From Fratercula arctica (lineage: Eukaryota > Chordata > Aves > Charadriiformes > Alcidae): 64,000 nucleotides of DNA. The translations under genes were made by a program, and so were the position numbers. The stretch covers positions 10,596,001 through 10,660,000 of the forward strand of contig CANTUZ010000005.1 in assembly GCA_947846985.1 (NCBI GenBank), in the 5' to 3' direction. Positions 49,387-63,592 of this stretch are shown here, one piece after another (positions within the stretch are counted from its first letter, which is position 1; each line of letters opens with the position of its first letter). Under the pieces are notes generated by a model, which saw only the letters and a program-made list of their open reading frames with translations, did not search any database and was not told the DNA's origin.

Positions 49387-52300
49387 AGGGGCTTAAGCCC
49401 TCTCTGATTTATTGACACCTGTATGATGAATTTAAGCTTCCCAACAGCAGCGTGCTTTCTTCTTTGGATTTTGTGGATGCTAAGGATCTGTGGACTGTAT
49501 GCTAAAAGCAACTGCTTTACTAGTACAGCAGAGTTTCATGCTAGAAGCATGGTGTAAATTATGCCAGTATAACTGGGTTTATTTTTACAGCGCCCATCAG
49601 AGATATGCTTCTTTGCCAGCAAATAATATTCCTTTCTCTTTTTCTTCATTTATATCTGCGTGGATCTGGAGGACGAGAGCTCCTTTCGGCATTCATGCAA
49701 GCAGCCACCATGTAAGAAAAACACACACAACATGTTTATTATGGATGGGTTTATCACTAAGCAATGCAAGTATTACATGCTTACTGTCATCATGCTGTGT
49801 AACAGTGCATGTTTTTCCCTGTGTGCTATTTCCCACTCAGTGGACTTTTCATCAGTCAGAGGGCACTGCTGCAAAGACACGCATGTAAGCTTGGAAAAGA
49901 AACTGTAGAACAGAAACCATTAAGATACAGCTCTCCTAATACTTAAGAAATAGCTCCTCCTGGAGGCAAAAGTTGGGACCTGTCACCCTTCAAGTGACCT
50001 GAACTTTTCATGTGTTTGCATTGCATATAAGATATCACTTTTTTATTATACTTGCACTATATTGAGACCTAAGCCCAGAAAAAGGAATATACAATCCAAG
50101 GAGTGCAGTTACAGAAAACCAAACAAAAGTGCAGACAAGCTCCATTTACAGATGTGGAGGAACTCCAGCATGCAGGCAAAGCAGTAATATGTGCTGGGGA
50201 ATGACAGTAGTATGATTTCTTGCCAGAGAATTGGCACACTGCTTGGCATCACTTAAGAGTGAGTAATGGATGGAACGAGTGTTCATTGATAGACTATGAT
50301 GGTCATTGCTTATGTTGCCTTTTATTGGTAAGAACTCTGCCTATACCATTTGTTTCTCTCCTAAATAGCTTGATTCATGTGCAGACTTCTTCACGATGAC
50401 ATTTTCACCTTATTTACCTCTAATTATGACCTAATTCAAAGCCTGCTGGTGTAAGGGAAAGTTTCATTCTAACTTTTGTTGTGTCTCCACAATGCTTGCT
50501 TCACACTTGCATGTCTCTACAAGAGTCCGACTGTTTTCTTTTCTTTCTGTGTTTAAAAGTGGGCTTAACTGGATGTCAAAAACTGGGCAGTATTGGCATG
50601 AATACTTCAGAAAGTGGATTTGGAAGGGAGGACAAATTTTTCTCTTAAGTACATCCCATGAAGCCTTGTTCACACTAAAAGGGGTGTCTAAAATGTCTAT
50701 CAGTGAAGAAGTTGACCTTTTCTATTAAACGTGCCATAAAATTCTGTGATGTCGTCACTGCAACTGCACAGGGTACTAACAAAAACAAAACAGGTGCCAG
50801 GTTTTAAGGGATAATACTGAATAATTGACCCTGCACAAGAATTAGCAAATCAGACGTGGAGTTTCCCTAAGAAACAAGGTCTATAAGAAACAAACCTCCT
50901 ACAGTGGGTTACTGCAAAACATGTATGAAAAAAGACAAATACCAGAGCTTTGTTAATTTTGTTAGTATCTTAAAAGTGTAAAACTCTTTTCTTGTGATTG
51001 AAACTAACAGTTTATTTCAAATAAAAAAATCTTGTACTCAGTGACATGAAGTTTATCTGGAGATTATGTGCAAAGAATAAAGGCGCTGCACATACATGCC
51101 CACTACGGCAAGATTATCAGTATTAGGAGTGGGTTTAACTTATGACTTTCCCAACATTTTCCAGTGTTAGATGCGCAATTATATGTGCTGTGCAGACACA
51201 CTTATACATACATATATAGACATATACATACATATTTCTATTGGTGATACCTGGGGATTACTCAGGCTTTTTTCCCCACTGTTCACACTGACAGCATAAT
51301 CCATAATATTAATTTGTCTTAATTATTGCAAAATATCTCTAAAAAACACTCTTTTTTGAAACTCCTTTTAAAAGAATTTTAAACAAGTAAAATCTTTATG
51401 TGGAAAAGGTTAAAAAAAAAATCTCTTAAATCCTCTCCATGTAAGTGTCTGTATTTACTACAGACAGCCATCTGCTTTTCCTTTTTCCTTTGAGCTGACT
51501 TTTCAGTGGGATCAATCCATGCAGTGAGTCAATTTGTACTCCATGATTACACAACCAGGTCATTTGTTTCTCCTTTTTGAATAGTTTCTTAAGAGTAGGG
51601 GAACAAAGGAAAAAACATCTGTGGAGGATGTTTTGTAATTTGATACACCTTTAGAAGTATCTCAAAAAGTAAATACTTTTGAAGTGGTTAATGTGCTTTT
51701 GTATTTCCCAGGACTGCCTTCATCCAACTGAAAACAGCCTGAAAGATCCTGTGTTTGGGAGCAGCTGTAGAAATACCCATTTTAGAATGTGTTGGAACTA
51801 TATCTGCCTGTAAAGAAAAATACACTTTTGTTTCTGACTTGTTTACCTAAGCTTCTACAAGTAGAAAATTTAGGTGCTACATGAATGTTTCCATTCCCCA
51901 TAAGATGAAAAAGCAGTTTAGGTAGGGTTGGGTTTTTATTCCCAGAGCAAACATCTTCTAATTCATCTCTTTGTTTTTCTTAAATAAACCAAGGATGGCC
52001 AGTAGAGTTATGGTCTAGATTTCCTTCTTAAAAAGTGGAAAATATCAAAATTGACAAAAAATGTCTTAATCTTGAGAGCTAATATTTAACCAATCATATT
52101 TGTTCATAATGCCTGTAACATGGTCCGTTTGTCTGTACACAAGACTATGGTGACCTGTTTTGAGTAGTCAGGCATCTCGTTTTTTTCTGACCTATATGGA
52201 GTTTTAGATAAACCTGTAAGAATGTGCTTTTACAAAGTAAATTTTTTAAAGAAACTGTTTGGTATTCTGGAGTAAGTGTATTTATTTACCAGTATGTGCA

Positions 52301-55300
52301 ATGACTGATTTTTGTATGTTCACAAACATACACTGTGTATGTCATAGAGGTTCCAGTGTTTGTCAATACAGAACATTGTGCAGAAATATTAAACTTAGTT
52401 TGTTTGAAACAACTATGTCTTTCCCTACCCAAGGGCAGAAATACCTACAGAGTATAGAGGTTATTTAACATAAGGAGTTTCCCCAGTGCTGTTTAAACTG
52501 TATTTTTACCTTTAATGCTATACGAACTCAAACAAAAAACATAGCCATAGAAAGTTATACTATCAGTCATGACTTTACCAGATCTGTAATCATTTTCAGC
52601 CTGTAAGTTTTCTCAAACCTGTGAGCTCAGACTTGAAATTGGTACACACTGCAGAAATACTCCTCTTAGTCATTTTCATGAAGAGGACAATAAGATTCCT
52701 AATAAATCCAGGCCAAGCAGAGGCCCAGTTGTTTGCTGCCTCAGGTCTCTACCATCCAACTGTCATGTCCAGTTCCTGCTACCTCAGTGCTGTTTTCTGT
52801 GAGCTAAACCACGTCTTTCCAAGGACTGAAATCTTGGCCTACTCATTTCTAACAAAATTACTCTGGAAAATGGTCAGAAAAACCTGGAATGTAATTCAGT
52901 AAGGACAAGAGCAAAGAACTATACTTAGGCAGGAATGATCAACCGCACAATTACAAAAAAAACCCCACCCAAGATTCAAATATGTAAAAAGCTGTTGGAA
53001 AGCAGAAGCAGCAGCTGTCCTCCATATCTCTGATAGACAGAAATAATTCAAACTGCAGTCAGGTTAGACAGCAGAAAATTCTCTGACTACAAGGCTAGTG
53101 AACCTTGGCGCAGACCTTTTTACCTAAGAAACTGTCTAAGAGACAACAGACTCACAATTTCCACTGTCAGGAACAATATAGGTTTGGGTAATCTTGCATT
53201 TTGACAGGTGGTTGATCGCAACAGTAGCTAGCAGCACAGAGGACGAGTGGTCTCTGGGCATTGCCTAAGCCATACTGGGAAGTTAACTGAGAAAAATGAG
53301 CATATTGTCAGGTGTCTATTTGCTCTCTAAGAATCTGTGCCCCTCCTGAAACCTGGTGAAGTTCCAAAGCTGAGAAAAATCACTTGATGACCAACCTTTT
53401 TGTATTTGTACATGGGATACTCAGTCTGTATGATCTGATGATGCATTCATTTGCTTTGAAATATGTGATTGGTATAAACACATTGAAAAATAGATTATTT
53501 TATAACTCTTACCTGGGTTCTCTTGTCCAGTGTTTGTGATACATAAGGTTAGAACCAATATTTTTATTAGGATGTACAAGTAAAAATTATTTAAATAGAA
53601 GATTATTATACTAGATCGTTCTCTGTTAACCATAATTTTCTTATTCTTAATTAGCTGGAAAAGGGAAGAATATAACATATAAACACTAATTGCTAGTGCA
53701 ATGAGTTAGATCATAAACTTCTTATATGTTTATCTGTTACCCAACTACTATTTGATAAGTAATCCCTTTTACTAATCCCTCTTTTTGGGATCAGCACTGG
53801 TCTTATACTTTGTACTTTTTTTCTGATACCCTGTAATGCCTGAAATTATCTGTGACCATTAACAAATATCCAGGAAGAATTAAGCACTTTTGTGGATTTT
53901 TAAATATAGTTTTGTCAGAATATTTAATTTAAACACCACATATGCCCAATTGCTTTGTCTTTTAAAGGCCCAGTCTCATACTGCTTGCACTATCACTGTC
54001 CATTTACTTCAACTGAGGATTCAGAAGATAAAGTGTCAGCGTAATTTCGTGTGTACATACTCAATTTGAAATCGATACTGTGCCATGTGGATGGATGGCT
54101 CTCCCTGTAAGCGTTACAAAGATTTACTTTGGCGTTATGCTCAGACTGTATTTTTCCAAAAGCAATTTTAATGTGTCTGCAAGATGCATGCCGATTTAAT
54201 GCCAGCTTTCCAGTGCCACATATGCAGTTGGTAAAAACAACTTTGACAGACAAGATTTTCTTTAGAATAGGTGCAAAACCCGATTTAAAGCTTTGGCTCT
54301 TCTCTGTATGGATCCAGAAATCTGAGAGAACCATCTGAAGTCAGATATTTCAGTCCCAGAGGCAATCAGCTCTGAAGTGTGTGCAGAACTCATATCACTG
54401 TGGAAAATGTTATCTTCTATCAGAATCTCAAAAAAAAAAAAACCATCTATTTCAGTAATCTTTTTAGCAGAAGCAATTTTGCTGAATGCCATGAGTTGCT
54501 TGTTTTCTTCCACATTTTGGAAGCTAGTGACTACATCCAGAAAAAAAAATGCGTTTCCTATTCATTTGTTTGGCCACAAAATGCAAACATAAATTTGCAG
54601 GATTAATGACAGCAGTAAAGTCAAAACATATTGCTCTAAGTTTACAGGATTTGCATATAAACAAACTGAAACAGCCTCCAGACTACCCTACATCCTTTTC
54701 TTTTCATGGCATTAGTATCATAAGAAAAATAACACATTCCCATCCTTGTTGCACATTTAATATAACTATATTCCTAACTACATTCCAACTACATTCCTGT
54801 ATTTTCAACAAATAATTTCTTATTGAATTTCAAATAAATATCATTCATTCCCCAACTTATGAATACCATAATTTATAGGATATATACTTTGAATAAATCT
54901 TTTTCTTATGAAATTTGTACTGAAAACAATGTTTTGTTTTACTAAACAATAGATATAAAGAATGTACACTTTTTCCTATCTAAGCAATTTAAAATATGTT
55001 GGCAATGGTCATATACTTGTATGTTTATATTTTCACACATACAAGTGCACATACATAAACAGGAAAAAATAAGGGCACACAACTGTACAAATATAAAACA
55101 ATTCATATATGCCATTTCAGTTTTCCAGGTGAAATCAGAACCATAAAACCATGTATCTTAAGCTTATTTCATAATCTGAAACAAAGCACCTCCTTTTTCT
55201 TGAAAAGCAGAAGAGATCTAATTTTTTTAGGTGAAAACACCTGAGTTTTCACCACCCAGAACCATCCAGCTACTCCTGCAACATAAACTTCCATAGGTTT

Positions 55301-58300
55301 ATCCCACAGCACAGCACTGAAGCCCAGGTGGCACAAGCTGCAGTTGATTTTACTAGCTATGATTTTAGTGACTCCCTCTAGTGGAGCTATAAGGCAAGGA
55401 AGGTGCTGTTTATATCCTTTCAGCTAAAGCAAACTTTTGGTGAAGTATTTATATTAACATTTGCTGTCATGATATTTGTCTGATATTACTCACAACCTCA
55501 AATTAACTTCAACACTATAAGTATTAGTATTCATAAAAATCACATTTTAATTTCATGCTTATTTGTATCTATGCTAAAAAAATTCGATTGACTGTTTAGT
55601 GAGGAACTACACCACCACGTAATTGACCATCCAAGAAAAACAATAAGGAATGTTCATAAACAAGATATGAATACTTTTTAAAATGGAATGCAGTGTGTTC
55701 ACAGAAATTGAGTCCTGATACCTGACAATGCACAAGCAAGACAGAGAGAAGCTAAATTCATATCCTTATTCATTCCATTACTTCAGTGAGCAAATACTTC
55801 ATCTGTGTACAATTGTATTGAATAAAGTCAGCATTTTAGGTTCTGTATGAATGGTGAACTAGGCTTTAAGACCAAACAATATAGCTGAGTTTTTAAAGGA
55901 GCTTAAAAGAAGTAAATCTTTTTCTGAATATATTAACTAAAGAGCACACAACAGATCTTAAGAGCACGAAAAAATTGTTTAGAATAGTAAAAAGTGAAAC
56001 ATTTCTCAGGCTGAACCTGTGAGTCACAATTCAGGTCTGGATGCAGAAAGCCACTGTCTTGAAGTTAACGTTACGACAGGAATACAGTCATTATCATATC
56101 AACAATGTTTTGATACTGAGGTACTTCTTTTGGTTTAGCATAAATTCATATTTAAGAAAAAACTAAGGATCATGATGATTATAAATCTGCAAAGAAATCT
56201 AGTTCCATAACAAGAGCAAAGCACTTTTGCTGAAAGAAATATCAGAGCCACAGTAAAGATGACTGGTCATAATTACTTCCTGTTCAGAGGAGACTTTTGG
56301 GGAGACAGAAACTCCTAACTATTTATTAACAAAACAAGTCAAAGACAGTTCACATTAAGATGCTGCAGAGAATAAAATGTTATGACAACACACAGTAACA
56401 TATACATCTTAGCTAAGTTTGAATGTGTATAATAAAATTAAACTACAAATTACCTGAAAAGGCTTACTAACTGCCCAATTATCAAAATTCAAAGTGTTCA
56501 TAAACAACTTCTTGCATTATAACTTCTGTTTTTATTTGGACTAATGGAAATTATGGTAAAGCACAGAATAAGTGGGTTTAGTTTTTCAACAGAGATAAGC
56601 TTATTTAGAGGCTTATATAGCTGCAATCAGTGCAAAATCACAACAGGATTTAGAGGTCATTTGCAACAAAACACAGGTTTTCTCAGAATCAACCACAACT
56701 CCTGCAGCTGTGGCACTGTGATCAGGTGAAAAACAACCCTTCTGAGAGGGCTCATGCTGGTACTTTACTTGGTTCCCTATCAGCTCCAGTCCTGATGTGC
56801 TTGAAGGCTGTACAGCTTCTATCCCAAGTTGTACCCACTAAGTTCACTCTCAATTTGAGTGAAGAGGGCGAGATGATTTGTTTTGGCTATACAAAAGAAA
56901 GGAGAATTTTAAAGTGGCTTGATACTAGTTACCAACCCTCAGTAATACTTTCAAATGTACATAAAATCTGCCATGAATTCAAATAGTCATCATCACGTAT
57001 TAACTTTCTTTGTTGATAATTAGCTTTAAATTTATAGCTAATACATTGGAAAATGAATTAACATGGCTGTAGTCAGGTTTTATGATATGAGACTTTATAT
57101 CCCTATGCTAGTCAATTTAAAAAATAAAAACCTATCAGGAGACATGTGTCTGGTTACTTCTAAAATCTAACGAAAGTATAAGTGACCAAGATGTGGGCAG
57201 TCATCTACAAATTAGGCTTACAGCTCAAAGCCAGGGCAGAGAGAGGAGACACATTAGCAAAAAAACCCCACCAAACTACGAGTGAAGAATTGCTGAAAAC
57301 CTGCAGTCTGGCAGATAGACAAAATAGGTGCTAAACTAAGTTTCAGAAAACCACAAAGTTTATCTCTGAAAGCAGAACAAAGGGAACAGGCAACAGCGAA
57401 ATGGCTAAAAGACAGACTACAGAAAGTCAAGAATGGCTCTTTGACAGGAAACCTGTATTGTGTCGAAACAGGCTACATGCTCCCAGAGAATCTGTAAATC
57501 TAGGAGTTCCTGTTCCATATGTCAATCATGGTCAATTACTCATAATTTGCAAGCTATGCACGCTACGGTATGCACATATAGGTTATCATCTACTGGATCC
57601 AAGACAACCATTAGAGATAGGGACCTCCTGCTTTTGTCTGGTGTTGGCTTGGTTTTGGGTTGCTGTGGGTTTTTTTGCAATAGATCTTAGTGACTGCTTG
57701 CAGGCTGATCCTTAAGATAATTTTAAGATGTGTATCTGCAAAGACTCAATTATACTTTACTGATATGTTGCCCACTCTTCTTTAATCTCTACAGAAGGTA
57801 TCACTGATCCTCTATGAAGTCACATTTTAGCAAACATCAGAAAACAGCAAAAAAAAAAAAGCTGATCAGTAAACACACCAAGAGCTCAGGCATGTGACCG
57901 AGTTCCTGCATATCAGCTGAGTCACACTAACTGACCTTGCCTGCTCTTGCTAACCTAGAGGTTAGATGAAAGTGGCTTAAGCTAATCTCTGCTGCCTGAG
58001 AGTTGCAACAAGTCACACGCCACGGCTCAATTCTGCAGCTAAGCAAGCACAGAGTATTTTGTTATATCACACTAGCTGAATCATAATACCAAACAGCATC
58101 GGCTGGTCTGCCTCTAAAACAAAGGGACAAAGGTGAAGGCATGACTTCCTGCATCTGTATGTATGATTATGAGAAAAAGAACTGTATGACAGCAACCATA
58201 ACAATCAAAGACAAAAGCAATCAAGAGTGTTATCTGGGAAAAAGAGCGGACAGAGACCCCCATCTCCTGGCTCAAAACTTGCAGGTAAGATGAACTTGGA

Positions 58301-61300
58301 ATTTTTCTGCTGTTATGGTCTCTCCTGTGTTTGAAGGCACAGGATTTTGTGTGTATTTTTCAAATAAGAAAGACCTTACAAAAAAAAAATACATCTTACT
58401 TGAATCAAAACTGAACGCTGTCTAGAAGCTTTCATTAAAAGATAATAGAACAATGGATATCTTTTGAGTCAAGAAACAGCTTATATAATTAACAATACTT
58501 TCTAGCATGCATTTTTTTCTACCGTTTCTTACTGCAACAAATTTAGACAAATGCCAAATCCCCTGATGTTATGAGTCCAATCTGACTGAAACAAGTCCCG
58601 TGACTCAAAATTGCCGCAAAAAAGGAGGTGGAATAACAGTTTATGTGGTACAGTATTCTCTGTACATAAGCATGTGATAACTTACAGTATAAGCTCTATT
58701 TTCCAAGCTGCAAAAAGAAGGCTTTTACCTGATGGTTAGAGCAGATGCAGATGTTTTAAACAGCTGTGTCTGCCTGAAAAGACTGCACCTGCCCTCCATT
58801 AGCTTTTAATTTACTACGATAGGCTTTCCAACCCAAAAATTTATAAAATGCCTCAACATACAGAGCTAGTATTTACCTGGGAGCCAAGAACGCTCATTGT
58901 AAAAACTCTGAAGAGCACTCGTGCCTGATTTAAAAGTTGAACACTAGATGGAGCTATGTCCTTGGAGCACCACTAGCTAAATTTAGATAAGGTACAGCTG
59001 TCTCGGATCTAATTCCTATCAGTTACATGCAAGCGGCCAGATCAATGGCTTGTTTAAATGTCTTTAAAAATGCTAAACAAAAGTAACAGTACGTTCCTGA
59101 AAGCCTTTTTTAAGAACTGCATGTGTCCAAAAAAACTTCTGGAATTTAAACAGAAGTCTGGAAAAAACCAGCTCAACATTTATAGTACTCTCTAAGAAAA
59201 CTATCTATGTATTAAGAGGTTTTTTTTGAAAAAGTGTATTTCATCTGTCCTAGTAAGAGATATCTGAGAAGACGACTTCTATATCACATTTACTGCTACA
59301 GAACAGTTATGCTGCAAACTGTGAGAGAGAAAAAAATAGCAAGTTTTGTTTGTTTTTGTATCAAGTAGCTATAGCTGTCCTGCAAGAGTCCAAGAAAATT
59401 TCAAGTGTAATTTTATCTAGAGACAAAATATTTTTATTTCAACTCTCATCTTGAATATTTCACATTAACCCCACCAAATAGGGAAAAAAAACCACACAAC
59501 CATATCTAATCCATTAAGAAAGAACATACCACATATGTTAAAAAAAAATGTTTCAAAGGATAAAAGAAGGTTGTCCACCTTATCAGAGGAAATCAGTAAC
59601 ATGACTGGCCATAAATCTCTGTTAAAGATAAGGCAGGCTACACTTTCTAATGAGACGCAATGGATTAGCTCTATAGAGTCAATGGGGAAGGACTCTCCAA
59701 TCCATTATTTCCTGTCTACAGCTGACAACCAAATTTACATGAAAGGAAATATCTGAATATTTAAATGGATCATTTTTGCACAAACAAGAGATTACAGAGT
59801 ACTTGCAGCTCTCACAGTCCTGCATCACAATGTTTATTCATTGTTTTAATGCTGATGTTTCATAGGCTGTACAGTCTATGAAAAGGAGTACTGTGACTTG
59901 GGGAAAACAGTGAAATCACACTATAACTAACCTTTGCTGTAGTCTTCCTGGAGTAAAGCTTTTGATAAAGAACACGAGGTCTTAGGTGTCTCTTGTGAGA
60001 ATTTTTGAGTGAATTGATAATAAAAAAATCAGAATGGTGGGTGTTGAATTTAGGCTACATTAGTTGCAGCTAATTTACTCTCCTTCATAAACAGTAAAAT
60101 TATACAAACTTTTCAGCAAATAAAACAACAATTCAGAACATACTGCATACTGATGTATCAAAACATGAATGTTTTTTCCTGCCTTATTGCCATGAGCTTC
60201 TATCTAGAGAGCATTGACATTTAGAGGCTTGATCTAAGTGTCTGTTTTGGTTCTTACCCTTCAGTGACTATGAACCATTTTGCCACTTTTCTGTACAACC
60301 CAGTAACAGACCAAGCAGCGCACTATGAAAGAACCACTAACGTGCATAAGCTTAAGCACCACGCAGGTACTTGCAGAATTAGGAACATGGCCTAAACTCA
60401 AATACAGGGTGTCTCAGCATTGTCAGCATGACCCATAATGTGACTGTGACACTGGGTAAGAGAAACTCGGATACTTCTGCTCAATGATTTTTAACTAAGG
60501 AAAAATATATCCTGATCATTATATCTAGTTGAGATAAACTGTTATAGAGCAAAATCTGGGATCTCACAGATAACTTTCCACTGATTTTCGAAATGGAAAA
60601 AATGAAGAAAGTAGTATCCAGCAGTATTCTCTTTTGGGGTTCCTAACTTACTTTTTTCATAGGTCTTTTCTGAGAAGGATGATTCTGCTCTCCCTGAATA
60701 AGCTTCATTGTTATATAAGAGAGGCAAAGACTTAACACAATGCCAGCTTTGTGACAGTAATGTGTCTGCGCTACTGCAGAAAAGAAACAAACCACTCTTA
60801 TTGAAGGGGGGACTTCTGGAATGGTAATTAGCCAAGAGGCCAGGACAGCTGAGGGAGTGCTTCTGAAACCCTCTACAGTGAGAAAGTGAGATGCAGAATT
60901 AATCCACTTCAGTTAAAATGATGTTAAACAGGATAGATAGGATCAACAAGCCAAAAGTAGCCCAAAATTAGGATTCTCTCTGCTTTCTGGTGATACAATA
61001 ATATTATAGTAGTATCAGCACTCCATATATCAAACAATACAGAAACAGAACAGTAAAATGATTACACACAAGTGTTGCAGCAGTAGCGGGACAGTGGTTT
61101 GTGTTCTATGCTTAGCCTGTGCTGCTCAACCTCCCTCTGCTTCTGCCTCTGCTTCCCAAGGGAGTGGCAGTAATTGCACAGCCTCTCTGTTCCAGGTCCT
61201 TTCCCTTCAAAGGACTAGGGCAAGGCCACGCTCGCCTTCCCATGCACTGGCTGACACTGCTTTTCTCAACAAAACACTGGAGTACAGCACGTACTAGCAG

Positions 61301-63133
61301 GGTCTTGACTATTCCACGTCAGGAATACACAAGAAAGGAGGTAACAACCCTACACGGCCATACAGGAGTAAATGAGGTCCCAGATGCTGCTCCCATCGTG
61401 TGGAAAGTCACCCAGACACCTGTCCTAGACCACCGGTAAGGCTAGTTGGGGAAAAGGAGGGGAAACCAAGCTGGTGTTGAAAAAGACTTTGCCCAGACTG
61501 TTCTAAATTCCACTGACCCTTTCCCAAATGGCTTAATGATACTGCAACAAGCGGTGCTATAGTAATACTTTTTGGTATCAGTATTACGAAAGATGCAAAT
61601 GTTATCAACCATTATAATTTTGACCACTCCTCTAAGTGACCTATTTAAGATGACTACCTCAAAGCTGAGAGGAAAGACAAGAAAAATTCAAACGCAAGCC
61701 AAATTCAAAAGCAATCCACAGCCTGTGGATTCTTGCCAGTTTTAATTATTCTTTAGCATGTTCAGAGATGTTTCAAAGGTATTCTACTTCCCATTTTCTC
61801 ACTCTCCCACCTTAGGCATGTTTGCTCTATAAGTGAGGTCCAATTCTTTATCTGGAATATCTGGTATGTGATTCATGGTCTTGATCTTATGCATAAGCTT
61901 AAAAGAAAACTGAAATCACACATAACTCATCACAAGGTCAGAGAGTGTATCACTTGGTAGCAGGGAACAAAATGTTTCAACAGTCCAAACACAGTATAAG
62001 CTTATGCTAGGCAAAGGAAATTCTAAAATCGTGGACAATTACAGTAAGTAATAGAACTAAATTAAAACGTCATGCATATTAAACATACTTAGACTATTTA
62101 GATGGAAGTCAACACCATTGCAGAGGGAAGACAGCAAACAGTGGTGGCTGAAATACAACCACTCCACAAACAGTGGAGTGTTAATTACATTGTCGATGTC
62201 ACAAGTACTCGAAACTCTTTATCTCCCTTTTTGCTAAATGCTTGCTGTTGTTTAGTCAACTCCCTGGAAAACTGACATAATCAGAAGTACTCAGCACATG
62301 CATGCTGTGAAAGAGCTGTGTCAGTATCACACATGTGGGATGACTTGTTTGGGTAAAACCAAGACAACAGAAACCCCTATCAGATTTTGGATCAGCAGGG
62401 CACCCAAAGTGACCGGTAAACTCCCACTGACCAAAATTTGCAGCACTTTTCATATTTCTAGAAGTAATCCTGGAATCTCTACAGACAGAACAAAAAACTA
62501 CATTTTTTTGAGTGTCAGTCTTTGTTTTATGTGCTTGCTTCCTTGGAGACTTCCTGGACTAGAGATTTTTGCAATCATAAACGTAGCATTAGAGAATGTT
62601 TTTAAAACAGGAGTCAACCGAAATATAACATAAAACACATACCAATATAAATGGCCTATGCTATTATTTTACTAATAGAATTAAAATAGATAAGAAGTCC
62701 TTTAAGTATAAAAATACCTGATTTTTAAATCTTTGGAGAAAGAGAGTATTGCTTTTCTTGGTTAATAACTAAGGTTTTTGATAATCTGGAAAACCCCTGC
62801 TATGCAGGAATAGGCACCAAAAATATGCCTGGTAGCGGTATTTAAGCCAACATAGTTTTAATCAATTGTTTTACTTCCAGTAATAATGATAGAGAGAATA
62901 AAACTCAGAAACTGGAGGGGGCGGGGCAAGTTGTCCAAACCCTTCCCTTCACACTGGAATTCACTGAAGGTCTGATAATATGCAGTTTCCACCTCTGCAA
63001 TGAGGTGATGGAAAGGCTTCTTGTGGAGCCAAGGTCTAAGAAGGCTGCAGCTTGGACAGCCAGACCTCACCGGCTCAGCAGGGAACATGGCAGCTGGAGA
63101 AGCTGAGGTATTGCAAGGCAGGGGAGGTCGTCA
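49387..63133. other. No gene established
   Basis: A long AT-rich stretch with only scattered frames of 60-130 codons on both strands, none with a known domain. Points noted: a short TA/CA-rich run near 51200-51240; overlapping open frames on both strands at 53993-54338; a possible first coding exon at 58141-58284; and a somewhat GC-richer patch at 61060-61440. No CR1 with a tail was recognised here. The stretch lies between OLFML1 and the terminal CpG island. Confidence 0.4.
58141..58284 (+). other. Possible first coding exon of unknown transcript (weak)
   Basis: An ATG opens a 48-codon frame (MTSCICMYDYEKKNCMTATI, continuing to ADRDPHLLAQNLQ) that runs exactly to a strong donor CAG|GTAAGA in phase 0. 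The sequence 5' of it (57880-58140) carries a TGAGTCA AP-1-type site at about 57919 and a CACGCCACGG segment, so an alternative promoter is conceivable. No partner exon was identified and I do not recognise the peptide. Chance is quite possible. Confidence 0.2.
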
Positions 63134-63592
63134 AGGTCCCTTCCAACCTAGACAATTCTATGAGGCGTCAGCCAGGAACCCACTACAAACCCTGAAATGG
63201 GATTTGCCTCCGCTGTCCGTCCTGTCAGAGATCAGGCCCTACTCTGTAGCCAGGAGCCTTGCCACAGCCTTGGTTTCACACTGACATGAGGGGTTTGTGG
63301 GGGGCGTCCGGCATTTTATGCCACTACAAGTGTGCGCACCTACGCTGAGGTGCAGCTGCCCAAAGCTCCCTTCCAACCTGGATGATTCTATGAGGCGTCA
63401 GTCAGGAACCCACCAGAAACCCTAAAACGGGATTTGCCTCCACTGTCCGTCCTGTCAGAGACCAGACTGTGCCCCGTAGCCACAGCCTTGATTTCACGCT
63501 GACATGAGGGGAGTTTGTGGTGGGCGTCCGACATTTTATGCCACTACAGGTGCACACGCCTACGCTGAGGCGCGGCTGCCCGAGCCCTGAGG
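63134..63592 (+). repeat. Tandem duplication of a 230-bp unit containing a CR1 3' end
   Basis: Two direct copies, about 63134-63363 and 63364-63592, offset by 230 bases. Both carry CCCTTCCAACCT followed by GATTCTATGAGGCGTCAG or its variant, GGGATTTGCCTCC, CTGTCCGTCCTGTCAGAGA, TTTCAC.CTGACATGAGGGG, GCATTTTATGCCACTACA or GACATTTTATGCC, and CCTACGCTGAGG. The first segment is the plus-strand 3' end of a CR1. They differ by substitutions and small gaps only. The array abuts the CpG island. Confidence 0.93.
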
